Shown piece after piece: positions 17,624-27,051 of a stretch of DNA of 64,000 nucleotides (within the stretch, counting starts at the first letter, position 1; each line of letters starts with the position of its first letter). Origin of the DNA: Sulfidibacter corallicola (GTDB lineage Bacteria > Acidobacteriota > Holophagae > Acanthopleuribacterales > Acanthopleuribacteraceae); the NCBI RefSeq assembly GCF_017498545.1, contig NZ_CP071793.1, forward strand, positions 3,799,501 through 3,863,500. The letters are read 5' to 3'. The notes under the pieces were generated by a model. It was not told where the DNA came from and searched no databases. It saw only the letters and a list, made by a program, of their open reading frames with translations. A program made the position numbers and the translations under genes.

Positions 17624-19258
17624 TCAATCGCGATATTTAGGAAAATGGACGTCGATTCTGGTGCCTTCGCCTACCTTGCTCGTGACTTCGATGCGTCCGT
17701 CGTGCATTTGCACGATTTCGTAGACGATACTCATACCCAGACCGGTGCCCCGTGAAAAACTCTGGAAAGGCGTGAACAAATCTTCGAGCTGATCCTCACT
17801 CATGCCCTTGCCGTTATCCACGATACTGAAGATCACATCTTCCCGAGCTTCCCTACATTCTAGGATCAAAAGCCCCTTTTCACCACAAGCCTCGTGACTG
17901 TTGCGCACCAGGTTCCAAAAGACCTGGTTGAGTTTGGCCACGTCGCCGAGGATCGTGAGATCGCCCTCCGCCAAATTTACCTGGATCTCGAGGTTGCTGT
18001 AGTAGGCGTCGTTGCGAACCAGCTTTACGAAATCCCGAACGCTCTGACCCAGATCCACGATGCGCGGATCCGGCGGCGAGCCCGGCCTGGCGTAATTCAG
18101 GAATTGGGAAATGATATCGCTGAGCCGGGTCGATTCCTTCTCGACGATATCGGCCAACTCCTGGGCGGTTTCTTCCGGGGGCACCATCTCCTTGAGCACC
18201 TGGATGCTGCCGCTGATGGCCGCCAGGGGGTTGCGGATCTCGTGGGCGACCCCTGCCGCCATTTTGGCGAGAGCGCCCATGCGTTCGGCCAGCCGCTTGT
18301 TCTCCTCGAGCATCTTGATCTTGGTCAAATCCTGAAACACGATCAAAAAACCCTCGGTTCCCGATTCGAACTCCATCGGGCTGAAGGTCACGCCGAAAAT
18401 CCGGCGGGTCCCCTTCACGGTGACCCGACACTCCACCCGCGAAATGGGTCCGTGGGGTTTCCTCGGCGGAATCGTGACCGGATGCAGGCCAAACAGGGCC
18501 CAGGCATTCTGGTAGAGCAGATCGTTGTTGGTGCGTTGTAACAAACGCAATCCCATTTGGTTGACGAAGTTGATATCGCCCTCGGAATCACAGGTCATCA
18601 GACCGCCGGGCAGGCTTTCGACGATCTTGCGGCGAATGACGCGCAGGGAGCGGATGTTTTCTTCCTTGCGCATCAAGATCCTTCGGCTGGATCGGTAGGC
18701 GGTCTGCATGAACCCGCTCAACAGGGCCGTAAAGAAGCACAGCACGACCTGGCCGATCATGTAGGGGTTGACCTGTTTGGCGACGGTCAGGAAATCGGCG
18801 GTGCGGGCCGGCACCACGATGGGATACACCATCAGAACCAGGGTCGAATAGTACATCGACAACGAGCAGACCATGATGGCGTAGATGGAGAACTTGTCGA
18901 GAAAGACGGCCGAAAGCAGAATCACGGCCAGGTACACGAAACGCAGATTGGTCTCGATCGCCCCGGTCAGGTAAATGGTGATGCTGATCAGAATCAAATC
19001 AACCAGAAACTGTACCAATACCAGGCCGTTGAGCCACGATCGCCGCTCCTTCTCGGACCGGGCCTCACCCACCTGAAGCTGCTTGGCCAGCAATCGGATG
19101 TACAGCAGGCTGAGCAACGAAACGAGGGCGACCAACAACAACACCGAGGCGAAGGCGAAGGTGGGGAACTCGAAAATCAGTGCCAGCACCTGGTAGAGGA
19201 GCAGCATGGACACCAGGACCACGCGATAGAGAATCAGTGAAATGACGCGAATGATCAT
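17624..19258 (-). CDS. pilS: PilS, membrane sensor histidine kinase
   Basis: A 544-residue kinase. The first 200 residues contain five to six hydrophobic helices, the PilS membrane layout. Next come a PAS domain (about 225-320, ESLPGGLMTCDSEGDINFVN), the HisKA box GVAHEIRNPLAAIS with the phospho-His near residue 336, and an HATPase with N-box NLVRNSHEAC, G1 VDNGKGMS and G2 GTGLGMSIV, all intact. ATG 19258 begins the first membrane helix and has GAGG upstream; the longer frame adds 34 non-conserved residues. PilS is known in Pseudomonas to sense pilin levels through its membrane helices. Co-transcription with pilR is likely. Confidence 0.93.
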   Translation of the reverse strand: MIIRVISLILYRVVLVSMLLLYQVLALIFEFPTFAFASVLLLVALVSLLSLLYIRLLAKQLQVGEARSEKERRSWLNGLVLVQFLVDLILISITIYLTGAIETNLRFVYLAVILLSAVFLDKFSIYAIMVCSLSMYYSTLVLMVYPIVVPARTADFLTVAKQVNPYMIGQVVLCFFTALLSGFMQTAYRSSRRILMRKEENIRSLRVIRRKIVESLPGGLMTCDSEGDINFVNQMGLRLLQRTNNDLLYQNAWALFGLHPVTIPPRKPHGPISRVECRVTVKGTRRIFGVTFSPMEFESGTEGFLIVFQDLTKIKMLEENKRLAERMGALAKMAAGVAHEIRNPLAAISGSIQVLKEMVPPEETAQELADIVEKESTRLSDIISQFLNYARPGSPPDPRIVDLGQSVRDFVKLVRNDAYYSNLEIQVNLAEGDLTILGDVAKLNQVFWNLVRNSHEACGEKGLLILECREAREDVIFSIVDNGKGMSEDQLEDLFTPFQSFSRGTGLGMSIVYEIVQMHDGRIEVTSKVGEGTRIDVHFPKYRD

Positions 19259-19628
19259 GCCCGATCCTCGATCGGCACGCCCGGGTGGATCCTTTCCACT
19301 CGCCGGCCGAAGCCCCTGTGTGCATTCATGGATAAACCTTTCGAAACGACCACGACCCACCTGGCCAGGCTCGATTCCGCGCGCCGTTCGTGATGCGGCG
19401 GGGAGACCGGCCTGGACCCGCCACCGAACGCCGAATCGGGAACCCCAATCGGTGTCGGTGTCTGTCGAGGCGGCCGGCGCTGCCCCATTCTACCGACTGA
19501 AGTCCCGGCGCCGACCGGAAAAGATGGCGATCCGGATGGGTTCGGGGCCGTGAACACAAAAAACCGGAAAAGCACGGGTGGCTTTTCCGGTTTTTGCAAG
19601 GCAAGTCAGTCGGACTTTCGCGAGGCGA
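19259..19628. other. 370-bp region between pilC and pilS
   Basis: Holds the strong terminator listed at 19559. Further along the minus strand it has a TAGAAT hexamer (19487-19492) that could be the -10 of a separate pilS-pilR promoter. No gene seen. Confidence 0.4.
19559..19595 (-). terminator. Strong bidirectional terminator after pilC
   Basis: A perfect 15-bp stem (AAAAACCGGAAAAGC paired with GCTTTTCCGGTTTTT) with a 7-base loop. On the minus strand the T-run TTTTTT follows, ending pilB-pilT-pilC 34 bases after the pilC stop. The symmetrical A/T tracts make it functional in both directions. Confidence 0.92.
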
Positions 19629-20828
19629 TCAGCCTTGGTTTGCCAACTGGAAGATCGGCAAGTAGAGCGAGATGACGATGAAACCGATGATACAACCGAG
19701 TACGACGATCAGGATCGGTTCCAGCATACTCATCAAGGCGGCGACGGCCACATCGACCTCGTCCTCGTAGAAATCGGCGATCTTGCTGAGCATGGTATCC
19801 AATGCACCGGTCGATTCACCGACGCTGATCATGGAGACGACCATTTGTGGGAACAACGATATTTTACCCAGCGGCTCCGCAATGGTCTTACCTTCTTCGA
19901 TTTCCTTCTTGACGCCCATCAGCGCATCTTCGATGATGGCGTTCCCCGCGGTTCGCGCGGTGATCTCGATGCCGTCGAGAATCGGGACACCGGCCGCGAT
20001 CAAGGTGGACAGGGTTCGACAGAAGCGCGCGATGGCGATTTTCTGGAGTAGCATCCCCATGACCGGAATCTTGAGCACCAACCGGTCCAAGACCCTTCGA
20101 CCATGGTAGGTCCCGTGGTAGCGCTTGATCGTGTAGAAGATCAGGGCCATAGCGATGAACATGAAGATGGCGTAGTTTTCGATGAACTTGGAGACGCCGA
20201 GCGTGATGCGCGTCGGAGTTGGCAGCTCGTTACCGGCCGACTGGAACATGGCCGCGAAGGTCGGGATGACGAAGTACATGATGATGAAGACGACGATCCC
20301 GGCAACCGCCATGACGATGGCCGGATAGACCAGGGCCGATTTGACCTGGGCCTTCAGCTTGACCGCTTTTTCGATGTATTCCGACAGACGCTCCAGGATC
20401 TGATCGAGAATACCGCCGGCCTCACCGGCCGCGATCATGTTCACGTAGAGGGAATCGAACGCCTTGGGGTGTTTCCGCATGGAATCGGACAGGGTCGAAC
20501 CGCTTTCCACATCGCCGCGTACCGCGTGAATCATGGCGCCGAATTTCTTGTTCTTCTGCTGGGAGCCAAGCAACTCCAAACACTGAATCAAGGGCAGGCC
20601 CGCGTCGATCATGACCGAGAACTGGCGCGTGAAGACCGCAACGTCTTTGGCCGAGACCCCGCCGCCGATGGCCGGCATCTGGAAACTCTTGCCCTCTTCC
20701 TTGATGTTGCTGACCTTGATATTCCGCTGGTTCAAAAGGGATTCAGCTTCTTCCCGGCTTTTGGCAACCAGGACGCCCCGTTGGTTCTCGCCGGATTTGG
20801 TTTTCCCTTTCCATTCAAATTTTGCCAT
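19629..20828 (-). CDS. pilC: PilC, type IV pilus inner-membrane platform protein
   Basis: A 399-residue GspF/PilC-family protein with an N-terminal basic, soluble region (about 1-60) and two T2SSF repeats (about 65-190 and 270-390). Each repeat carries a FTRQFSVMIDAGLPLIQCLELL or FCRTLSTLIAAGVPILDGIE type motif in its first helix and a long membrane helix (VMAVAGIVVFIIMYFVIPTF and PILIVVLGCIIGFIVISLYL). It forms the rotating platform that couples PilB and PilT to pilin insertion. It follows pilT by 16 bases and is preceded by a perfect GGGGAGG site, consistent with one operon with pilB and pilT. The length is normal for the family. Confidence 0.95.
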   Translation of the reverse strand: MAKFEWKGKTKSGENQRGVLVAKSREEAESLLNQRNIKVSNIKEEGKSFQMPAIGGGVSAKDVAVFTRQFSVMIDAGLPLIQCLELLGSQQKNKKFGAMIHAVRGDVESGSTLSDSMRKHPKAFDSLYVNMIAAGEAGGILDQILERLSEYIEKAVKLKAQVKSALVYPAIVMAVAGIVVFIIMYFVIPTFAAMFQSAGNELPTPTRITLGVSKFIENYAIFMFIAMALIFYTIKRYHGTYHGRRVLDRLVLKIPVMGMLLQKIAIARFCRTLSTLIAAGVPILDGIEITARTAGNAIIEDALMGVKKEIEEGKTIAEPLGKISLFPQMVVSMISVGESTGALDTMLSKIADFYEDEVDVAVAALMSMLEPILIVVLGCIIGFIVISLYLPIFQLANQG

Positions 20829-20844
20829 TTAAAGCCTCCCCATC

Positions 20845-21987
20845 CTACCGGTACTTGGTCCGCGGGTTTCGTTTCTGAGCGGCAGACGCCCCGGAATCCA
20901 TGCTGTATTCAACCAAGCCGGTACCGCGCTCGATCATTTCCTTGAGTTCTTCGTTGTTCGAGCTCGCCCGCAATGCCACATCCATAGAGATCTGCTTCTT
21001 GAAATATGCAGTGGCCAAAGCCTGATTGAAAGTTTGCATGCCGTGTTTGGTCTGCCCGGATTGCATGGAGGAATAGATTTGGTGAATTTTGTCCTGTCGA
21101 ATGAGGTTGCGAATCGCGGAATCGGGAATGAGGATCTCCATGATGAGTACCCGACCCTTCCCGCTGGCCCGCGGCAACAGGGTCTGACACATGATTCCTT
21201 CCAGCGCGAGAGAAAGCTGGGCACGGACCTGAGCCTGTTGGTGCGCGGGAAAGGAGTCGACCAGGCGGTTGATGGTTTCCGCGGCCGAATTGGTGTGCAG
21301 GGTGGCAAAGGTCAAGTGGCCCGTCTCTGCAATGGTAATCGCAGTTTCCATGGTTTCCAAGTCACGCATCTCACCAATTAGGATTACGTCGGGATCTTGA
21401 CGCAGCGCCGAGCGCAAAGCGGAGGAGAAGGCGTGGGAGTCGGCGTGAATTTCGCGCTGGTTCACCAAACAGTTCTTGTGGGTGTGGAGATACTCGATCG
21501 GGTCCTCGATGGTGAGAATGTGCGCGTGCCGATCGTCATTGATCTTGTTGATCATGGAAGCCAGGGTGGTCGACTTGCCCGAACCGGTGGGACCGGTCAC
21601 CAGAACCAATCCGCGCGGCTTGTCGCAGAGCTTGCTGACGACCGGCGGCAGCCCGAGCGTGCTCATTTCCGGAATCTGGTTGGGAATGGAGCGAAATACG
21701 CCCGCGATGGCCCCTTTTTGGTTGTACACGTTGGCACGGAAACGGGACAGACCCTTGACCCCGAAGGAGAAGTCGATCTCGAGGTCTTCCTCGAGTCGGT
21801 GCTTTTGGGCATCCGTCAATACCGAGTAACAGAGTTGCTTGGTTTCGGAGGCATTGAGCGGGGGACTTTTGAGAGGAATCAAGCGGCCGTCGACCCGAAC
21901 CTGGGGCGGTGAATTGGTAGTGATATGAAGGTCGGACCCGTTTTGTTCGACCATGGTTTTGAGCAACTGTGAAAGTGTAACCGACAT
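20845..21987 (-). CDS. pilT: PilT, pilus retraction ATPase
   Basis: A 380-residue secretion ATPase. Residues 1-95 are the PAS-like N-terminal domain (GSDLHITTNSPPQVRVDG). The ATPase core shows Walker A GPTGSGKSTTLAS, the Asp box LTIEDPIEY, Walker B VILIGEMRDLET and the His box ATLHTNSAAET. The PilT-specific AIRNLIR motif needed for retraction is present (IRNLIRQDKIHQIYS), as is the following GMQTFNQAL. It lies between pilB (15 bases) and pilC (16 bases). The C-terminal tail is slightly extended and basic. Retraction powers twitching motility and DNA uptake. Confidence 0.96.
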   Translation of the reverse strand: MSVTLSQLLKTMVEQNGSDLHITTNSPPQVRVDGRLIPLKSPPLNASETKQLCYSVLTDAQKHRLEEDLEIDFSFGVKGLSRFRANVYNQKGAIAGVFRSIPNQIPEMSTLGLPPVVSKLCDKPRGLVLVTGPTGSGKSTTLASMINKINDDRHAHILTIEDPIEYLHTHKNCLVNQREIHADSHAFSSALRSALRQDPDVILIGEMRDLETMETAITIAETGHLTFATLHTNSAAETINRLVDSFPAHQQAQVRAQLSLALEGIMCQTLLPRASGKGRVLIMEILIPDSAIRNLIRQDKIHQIYSSMQSGQTKHGMQTFNQALATAYFKKQISMDVALRASSNNEELKEMIERGTGLVEYSMDSGASAAQKRNPRTKYR

Positions 21988-22002
21988 TTGTCCTCACCCT
22001 TC

Positions 22003-23733
22003 TTAAAGAACCGTTTCGCGAACGACCTCTTCGATATTGCTGGTCCCGGCCAGAATTTTGTACAGTCCGCTGCGTCGCAACGTGATCATTCCGTCCTCGA
22101 CCGCCTGCTCCTTGAGCTCGATGGCGTTCGCCCCCGTAAGAATCTGCTCTTTGATATTTTCGGTAATTTCCATGACTTCATAAAGGCCCACTCGGCCCTT
22201 GTACTTGTTGCCGTGACAGGTCGCGCAGCCGACACCTTCGTAGACGGTGGCGGTTTCGGCTTCCTCGGCCGTCAAGCCGATGTCCATCAAGGCTTGAGCC
22301 GGAACGGAAACCACTTCCTTGCAGTCCTTGCAAACTCGGCGGATGAGTCGCTGGGCCACGATGCAGTGGACCGAAGTGGCCACGAGAAAGGGCTCGATCC
22401 CCATGTTCATGAGGCGGTTGATCGTGCTCGGCGCGTCGTTGGTGTGCAGCGTGGACAACACCAGGTGCCCGGTAAGGCTGGCCTTGATGGAGATTTCCGC
22501 GGTTTCGAAATCGCGGATCTCGCCCACCAGAATGGTGTTGGGATCCTGACGAAGAAAGGAGCGCAGTGCCGCGGCGAAGTTCAATCCGATGTTGTCGCGA
22601 ACCTGGACCTGGTTGATGCCGGCCATGTTGAATTCCACCGGGTCTTCGGCGGTCATGATGTTCACGTCCGGACGGTTCAACCGCTGAATCGAGCTGTAGA
22701 GCGTATTGGTCTTGCCCGAACCGGTGGGCCCGGTCACCAGCACCATGCCCCAGGGTCGTTCGATGGAATCCAGAAAGATTTTGAGCGACCGTTCCTCGAA
22801 ACCCAGCTTGGTGAGGTCCAGCATCAGGTTGTCCTGATCCAACAGCCGGAGAACCACCTTCTCGCCGAAAAGCGTCGGCAACACCGACACGCGATAATCC
22901 AATTCCTTCTTGCGGCCGTCCAGGTTCATCTTCAGCTTGATGCGCCCATCCTGGGGCAGGCGCTTCTCGGAGATGTCCAATTTGGACAGGATCTTCAAGC
23001 GGCTGATAATCGCATCCCGCATCTTCAGCGGCGGTGTCATCACTTCGTGCAGGATACCGTCGATACGGTACCGCACCCGGAACTCCTTTTCGTAAGGCTC
23101 CACGTGAATGTCGCTGGCGCCTTTGCGAACGGCATCGGTGAGCATGATGTTGACCAGCTTGACGACGGGCGCTTCCTCGGAAGAATCCTGGAGCGAGTCG
23201 ACGTCGATCTCTTCTTCGTCTTCGATGACTTCGAGATCCGGATCTTCGAGCTCCTCCTCTTCCTTGGTTTGGATGTCGTCCATGATCTGCTTGAGTTCCA
23301 AGGCAGTATTGGACCCGTAGTAACGCGTAATGGCTTCTTTGATCGCCAGTTCACTCGCAACCACCGGTTCGACGTTGTAGCCGGTCATGAACTTGATGTC
23401 GTCCATGGCGAACACGTTGGTGGGGTCGATCATGGCCAGGGTCAAGGTGGCGCCCTGACGACTCACCGGCAATACCTGGTACTTTTGCGCCACGTCCGCC
23501 GGCACCAACTTGATGACCGAGGGATCGATGTGCAATTTCGCCAGGTTGATGGCCGGCACGCCGTACTGCTTGCTGAGGAACTGAGTGATCTCGTCTTCTT
23601 TGACATAGCCGAGCTTGATCAAGGTGAACCCAAGCCGGCCGCCTTCCTTGTTCTGGACACCCATAGCGGTGTCGAGCTGCTCTTTGGTGATGAGTTCCGC
23701 CCTCACCAAAAGCTCGCCTAACTTATTACTCAC
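22003..23733 (-). CDS. pilB: PilB, pilus extension ATPase with MshEN-type N-domain
   Basis: A 576-residue GspE/PilB ATPase. The N-terminal 150 residues resemble the MshEN (T2SSE_N) domain: two LG-containing helical repeats, KLGELLVRAELITKEQL and RLGFTLIKLGYVKEDEI with the trailing LSKQYGVP. This module binds c-di-GMP in MshE. The core has Walker A GPTGSGKTNTLYS, Asp box MTAEDPVEF, Walker B ILVGEIRDFE, His box LHTNDAPST and the four-Cys zinc site VCKDCKE...GCATCHG. An acidic loop (about 160-190, EEEELEDPDLE) interrupts the region before the core. I chose GTG 23733 because conservation begins there and GGGGG precedes it; 18 residues of upstream frame are dropped. Confidence 0.95.
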   Translation of the reverse strand: MSNKLGELLVRAELITKEQLDTAMGVQNKEGGRLGFTLIKLGYVKEDEITQFLSKQYGVPAINLAKLHIDPSVIKLVPADVAQKYQVLPVSRQGATLTLAMIDPTNVFAMDDIKFMTGYNVEPVVASELAIKEAITRYYGSNTALELKQIMDDIQTKEEEELEDPDLEVIEDEEEIDVDSLQDSSEEAPVVKLVNIMLTDAVRKGASDIHVEPYEKEFRVRYRIDGILHEVMTPPLKMRDAIISRLKILSKLDISEKRLPQDGRIKLKMNLDGRKKELDYRVSVLPTLFGEKVVLRLLDQDNLMLDLTKLGFEERSLKIFLDSIERPWGMVLVTGPTGSGKTNTLYSSIQRLNRPDVNIMTAEDPVEFNMAGINQVQVRDNIGLNFAAALRSFLRQDPNTILVGEIRDFETAEISIKASLTGHLVLSTLHTNDAPSTINRLMNMGIEPFLVATSVHCIVAQRLIRRVCKDCKEVVSVPAQALMDIGLTAEEAETATVYEGVGCATCHGNKYKGRVGLYEVMEITENIKEQILTGANAIELKEQAVEDGMITLRRSGLYKILAGTSNIEEVVRETVL

Positions 23734-23765
23734 ACATGCCCCCAAGCTGGGAATACATAGTTCCA

Positions 23766-23794
23766 AGCCTAATGTTTGCAGGTCCAATTGTCAA
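23766..23794 (-). promoter_or_regulatory. Candidate sigma-70 promoter of pilB-pilT-pilC
   Basis: On the minus strand a perfect TTGACA (23794-23789) is followed after 17 bases by TAGGCT (23771-23766), a weak -10. It sits 33 bases from the GTG start. Confidence 0.45.
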
Positions 23795-23881
23795 TCTTTG
23801 ATCGCGTCATTTTCGATTGAAACAAACTGAGTTTAAAGAAGATTAACCTTCTCATCCAAATCGGGTATTCACGGGGTAATG

Positions 23882-23902
23882 TGTCACAACGATACTGTGA
23901 CA
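23882..23902. promoter_or_regulatory. Perfect 7+7 bp palindromic operator candidate upstream of pilB
   Basis: TGTCACA, 7-base spacer, TGTGACA. It lies about 90 bases upstream of the candidate pilB -35. Half-sites contain the TGTGA element used by CRP/FNR-family regulators, but in outward orientation, so the binding protein is unknown. Confidence 0.45.
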
Positions 23903-24109
23903 ATCCCGACTCAGACAGGCCTCAGTCGACGCAGTCTCAGAGACAGCCGACCCACTCGAGCATATGCGACAACGCTAGGTACGGTCGTACCACGACGCCG
24001 CGACACCGTTTCTGGCTATCACTAAAGGAAATACCCCAGCTTGCCCCCGTCGGGCAAAGCCAAACCGAAAGAATGTGATGTGCCGCAAGGATACCACGAC
24101 CACCGTGCT

Positions 24110-24134
24110 TTTGGTTCCCTTCAAAAGAACCAAA
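24110..24134. other. Hairpin-forming inverted repeat downstream of aroK
   Basis: TTTGGTTC, 9-base loop, GAACCAAA. It is about 100 bases past the aroK stop. There is no T-run on the minus strand, so it may be a 3'-end stabilising stem or a Rho-associated end rather than an intrinsic terminator. Confidence 0.4.
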
Positions 24135-24230
24135 TCCAAGAGAACACGGCTTTTGTGGGATTCTGGGAGATCGCGGCGCCCCCCCTGGAAACGCACCCGA
24201 AACGGCGATTTGCCGCACGCTTAGGACGGC

Positions 24231-24737
24231 TCAGGGCAGCGGTAGTCGCTCGGCCAGGTCGGCCACGATATCTTCGACCGACTCGTGATGCGGCGGATAC
24301 GATTGCCAGACCAAATCGGCCTGGAGATAGATCGGCCGCCGCCGCGCGTAAAGTGCGGCCAGACGCGCGGCGTCGACCGCGAGCGGGCGGTTGGGATCGC
24401 CGGCGACGCGGGCCAACAGGATGTCGAAGGGCCAATCCAGGAAAATCGCCAGGCCCTGTTCGAGAATGTGGTCGCGCACGGCTCGGGTCGCGTAGGTGCC
24501 GCCGCCCAGGGCGATCACGGCCGTGGCGGGCAACCGGCGCAGATAGGTCAGTTCCAGGTCGCGAAAGAACGCCTCTCCCGACACGCTGAATATATCGGGG
24601 ATGGTTCGGCCTTCGCCGCGTTCGATTTCGACGTCGAGATCGAAAAAGGGCAGCGCAAGCCGATCGGCCAACGCACGCCCCACGGTCGTCTTGCCGGCTC
24701 CCATGAAGCCGGTCAGGCAAAATTTAGTTTTTTTCAT
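24231..24737 (-). CDS. aroK: Shikimate kinase
   Basis: A 168-residue kinase that phosphorylates shikimate at the 3-OH in the chorismate pathway. Visible motifs are the Walker A loop [12 protein letters not shown] at residues 9-20, the shikimate-binding [15 protein letters not shown] with its conserved Asp, FRDLE further on, IALGGGTY (the GGG motif) and the lid/adenine region RRPIY. ATG 24737 overlaps the end of accC by 14 bases, indicating translational coupling; the longer open frame upstream lies over accC and is not conserved. The location in an operon with accB-accC and pil genes is unusual; aroK more often sits beside aroB, but AroK is also found after pilQ in gammaproteobacteria. Confidence 0.93.
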   Translation of the reverse strand: MKKTKFCLTGFMGAGKTTVGRALADRLALPFFDLDVEIERGEGRTIPDIFSVSGEAFFRDLELTYLRRLPATAVIALGGGTYATRAVRDHILEQGLAIFLDWPFDILLARVAGDPNRPLAVDAARLAALYARRRPIYLQADLVWQSYPPHHESVEDIVADLAERLPLP

Positions 24738-26079
24738 CTCGTTTGGCGAAAAAGTGTTCCATGAAGCGCGTCGACAGACGACCCTCCACGAAATCGTCAT
24801 CGTCCATGATGGCATTGTGCAGGGTCAAGTTGGTATCGATGCCCTCGATGACGGTCAACCCGAGCGCCCGTTTCATACGTGAAATCGCCTCGCCACGGTC
24901 GGCACCGTGGGTCATCAACTTGGCGATCATGGAGTCGTAGTGCGGCGGCACCCGATAGCCGGCATAGGCCGCGGAATCCACCCGCACCCCTGGGCCGCCT
25001 GGCAGATGGAAGTGCTCGATCAATCCGGGCGAAGGCCGGAACGTCTCCGGATGCTCGGCGTTGATGCGACACTCGAGCGCGTGTCCATGGATTTTGACGT
25101 CTTCCTGCTTCACGGTGAGTCGCTCGCCGGCGGCCACGCGAATCTGCCATTTGACCAGATCCATGCCCGTGATCAATTCGGTCACGCCGTGCTCTACCTG
25201 GATCCGCGTGTTCATCTCCATGAAGTAGAAGGAGCCGTCCTCGTCGTAGAGGAACTCGACCGTGCCCGCACCGCGGTAATCCACCGCTCGGGAGGCCAGA
25301 ACCGCCGCGTCGCCCATCGCATCGCGAATCTCCTGGGACAGGACCGGGGAAGGCGCTTCCTCGATGATTTTTTGGTGGCGACGTTGAATGCTGCATTCCC
25401 GTTCGCCCAGGTGGATCACGTGGCCGTGGTGATCGGCGAGGACCTGAATCTCGATGTGGCGTGGATTGGTGAGGTATTTTTCGATGTACACGTCGCCGTT
25501 GCCGAAGGCCGCCACCGCCTCGGCACTGGCCGTATCCAAGGCGTGCTCCAATTGGTCGGCGCTCTCGACCACGCGCATGCCGCGTCCGCCGCCGCCGGCG
25601 CTGGCCTTGATGATCACCGGGAATCCGATCTCCTTGGCGACCTGAATCGCCTTCTCACGCTCGCTGATCGGCCCGTCCGAGCCGGGCAGCACGGGAACCC
25701 CGGCCTTTTTCATCGTCTCGCGGGCCATCGCCTTGTTGCCCATGGTGCGAATGGCGTGCACCTTGGGACCGATGAACATGAGCTTGCAGGATTCGGCAAC
25801 CTCGATGAAATGGGCGTTTTCGGACAAAAACCCGTAGCCGGGGTGGATGGCCTCGGCGCCGGTGATCTCCGCGGCCGAAATGATGGCGGGAATGTTGAGG
25901 TAACTTTGATTGGAGGGTGCCGGGCCGATGCACACGTCCTCATCGGCGAAGCGCCGGTGCAAGGACAGTTCGTCCGCCTCGGAATAGACGGCGACGGTTT
26001 GAATCCCCAACTCTTTACAGGCCCAGATGACGCGCAGGGCGATTTCGCCGCGATTGGCGATCAAGATCTTTTTAAACAT
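24724..26079 (-). CDS. accC: Acetyl-CoA carboxylase, biotin carboxylase subunit
   Basis: A 451-residue ATP-grasp enzyme that carboxylates biotin on AccB. The N-terminal domain starts [18 protein letters not shown]. The glycine-rich ATP loop is [14 protein letters not shown]. The bicarbonate/biotin site is visible in [14 protein letters not shown], where most AccC have EMNxRxQVEHxVTE. The C-terminal domain has [16 protein letters not shown]. Length and motifs are standard. It follows accB by 35 bases and overlaps aroK. The rest of the carboxylase (accA, accD) is not in the window. Confidence 0.96.
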   Translation of the reverse strand: MFKKILIANRGEIALRVIWACKELGIQTVAVYSEADELSLHRRFADEDVCIGPAPSNQSYLNIPAIISAAEITGAEAIHPGYGFLSENAHFIEVAESCKLMFIGPKVHAIRTMGNKAMARETMKKAGVPVLPGSDGPISEREKAIQVAKEIGFPVIIKASAGGGGRGMRVVESADQLEHALDTASAEAVAAFGNGDVYIEKYLTNPRHIEIQVLADHHGHVIHLGERECSIQRRHQKIIEEAPSPVLSQEIRDAMGDAAVLASRAVDYRGAGTVEFLYDEDGSFYFMEMNTRIQVEHGVTELITGMDLVKWQIRVAAGERLTVKQEDVKIHGHALECRINAEHPETFRPSPGLIEHFHLPGGPGVRVDSAAYAGYRVPPHYDSMIAKLMTHGADRGEAISRMKRALGLTVIEGIDTNLTLHNAIMDDDDFVEGRLSTRFMEHFFAKRDEKN

Positions 26080-26114
26080 AACTCGATGAACTCCGATCCG
26101 CGTTGGCGCCGTGC

Positions 26115-26558
26115 CTACCCGACCTTGATGCCGATAAGCGGTTGACCGTATTCGACGCCTTCACCATTATCCGCGAAGAACTTGACCACTTCGCCGCTCT
26201 GCTCGGCCTGAATCTCGTTCATGAGTTTCATGGCTTCGACGATACACAGGGTCTGTCCCTTTTTTACCCGAGACCCGACGTCCACGAACGGGTCGGCGTC
26301 GGGGCTGGGAGCGCGGTAATAGGTACCGACGATCGGAGAAGTCACAATGAACAGGTCGGTATCTTCGGCGTCTTCCGGGGGAGCTGCCGGGGACGATACG
26401 GCCGCGGCAGTGGGAACGACTACCTCGACGGGCGCGGAAACGACACTGGTCTTGTCCTTGCCGAGTTTGAGGCTCAGTCCTTCCTTGTCGATTTCGAGCT
26501 GATCCACATTACTGCTGGAAAACAGCTTGATGATTTCTTTGATCTCATTGATTTCCAT
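26115..26558 (-). CDS. accB: Biotin carboxyl carrier protein of acetyl-CoA carboxylase
   Basis: A 147-residue BCCP. The N-terminal helix ([20 protein letters not shown]) is the dimer/AccC-binding segment, followed by an Ala/Pro/Val-rich flexible linker (about 45-75) and the biotinyl domain (75-147). The biotinylated lysine lies in EAMKLMNEI. The thumb sequence [19 protein letters not shown] marks it as an ACC-type BCCP. ATG 26558 has AGGTG seven bases upstream; an upstream GTG overlaps that ribosome site and is rejected. It precedes accC in the usual accBC order. Confidence 0.96.
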   Translation of the reverse strand: MEINEIKEIIKLFSSSNVDQLEIDKEGLSLKLGKDKTSVVSAPVEVVVPTAAAVSSPAAPPEDAEDTDLFIVTSPIVGTYYRAPSPDADPFVDVGSRVKKGQTLCIVEAMKLMNEIQAEQSGEVVKFFADNGEGVEYGQPLIGIKVG

Positions 26559-26700
26559 AATCAGCACCTAATTCCCATAACATTGAAACCGACTTCACGC
26601 CACATGACAGGGCGCGGACCGTGGGAAGATACGGGGTTAAGCCGGAACACCTCGGCATCTTAACCGAGTCAGGCTCACCGATCAAACTTAAAACGGAGAA

Positions 26701-27051
26701 TCAGGCGATGGCCGAATACCACTCGTAGGACTTCAACGTGAATCGATATTGAACCAGACCCAAATACTGGGGGTCCTTGACGACGCCGAGGAGAAGATAC
26801 TCGGCCGTAACCATTTGGATGGCGATCATCATGTCTTCGTAGTGGGCACAAAGGCTTTTGAGGTTGCCGGCCTCCAGCTCGCCACCGAATTTCTGCACGT
26901 CTTTTACCAGACTGGCGGCCTCCGCCGCGACGATATCGTCCTTCTCGCTCTCGTGATGGCGCGCTATCACGATCCCATCGACGCCGGAAAGCATGACATT
27001 GTCCAAGCCCGGTGTCGTAGACCAGATTTCCTTGATGAGGCTATGAAACAT
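26701..27051 (-). CDS. Roadblock/LC7-domain protein (MglB-like)
   Basis: A 116-residue protein of one roadblock/LC7 domain, the fold of MglB and dynein light chains. The signature VMLSGVDGIVIARH is at residues 19-32, followed by the alpha helix AAEAASLVKDVQKFGGELEAG and the strands MMIAIQMVTAEYLLLGVV. Such proteins act as GTPase-activating or scaffolding partners of Ras-like GTPases that set cell polarity and control T4P in Myxococcus. No MglA-type GTPase is in the window. Its start overlaps the preceding TPR gene by 11 bases, so the two are probably made together. The partner is inferred. Confidence 0.85.
   Translation of the reverse strand: MFHSLIKEIWSTTPGLDNVMLSGVDGIVIARHHESEKDDIVAAEAASLVKDVQKFGGELEAGNLKSLCAHYEDMMIAIQMVTAEYLLLGVVKDPQYLGLVQYRFTLKSYEWYSAIA

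Larger units (their letters stand above)
23734..24230. other. 497-bp intergenic region, aroK to pilB
   Basis: The longest gap inside the pil region apart from the one before pilM, and AT-richer near pilB. It holds a candidate promoter (23766-23794), a perfect dyad (23882-23902) and a hairpin (24110-24134). No believable ORF: the short open frames lack start signals and family resemblance. It indicates that pilB-pilT-pilC have their own promoter. Confidence 0.6.
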
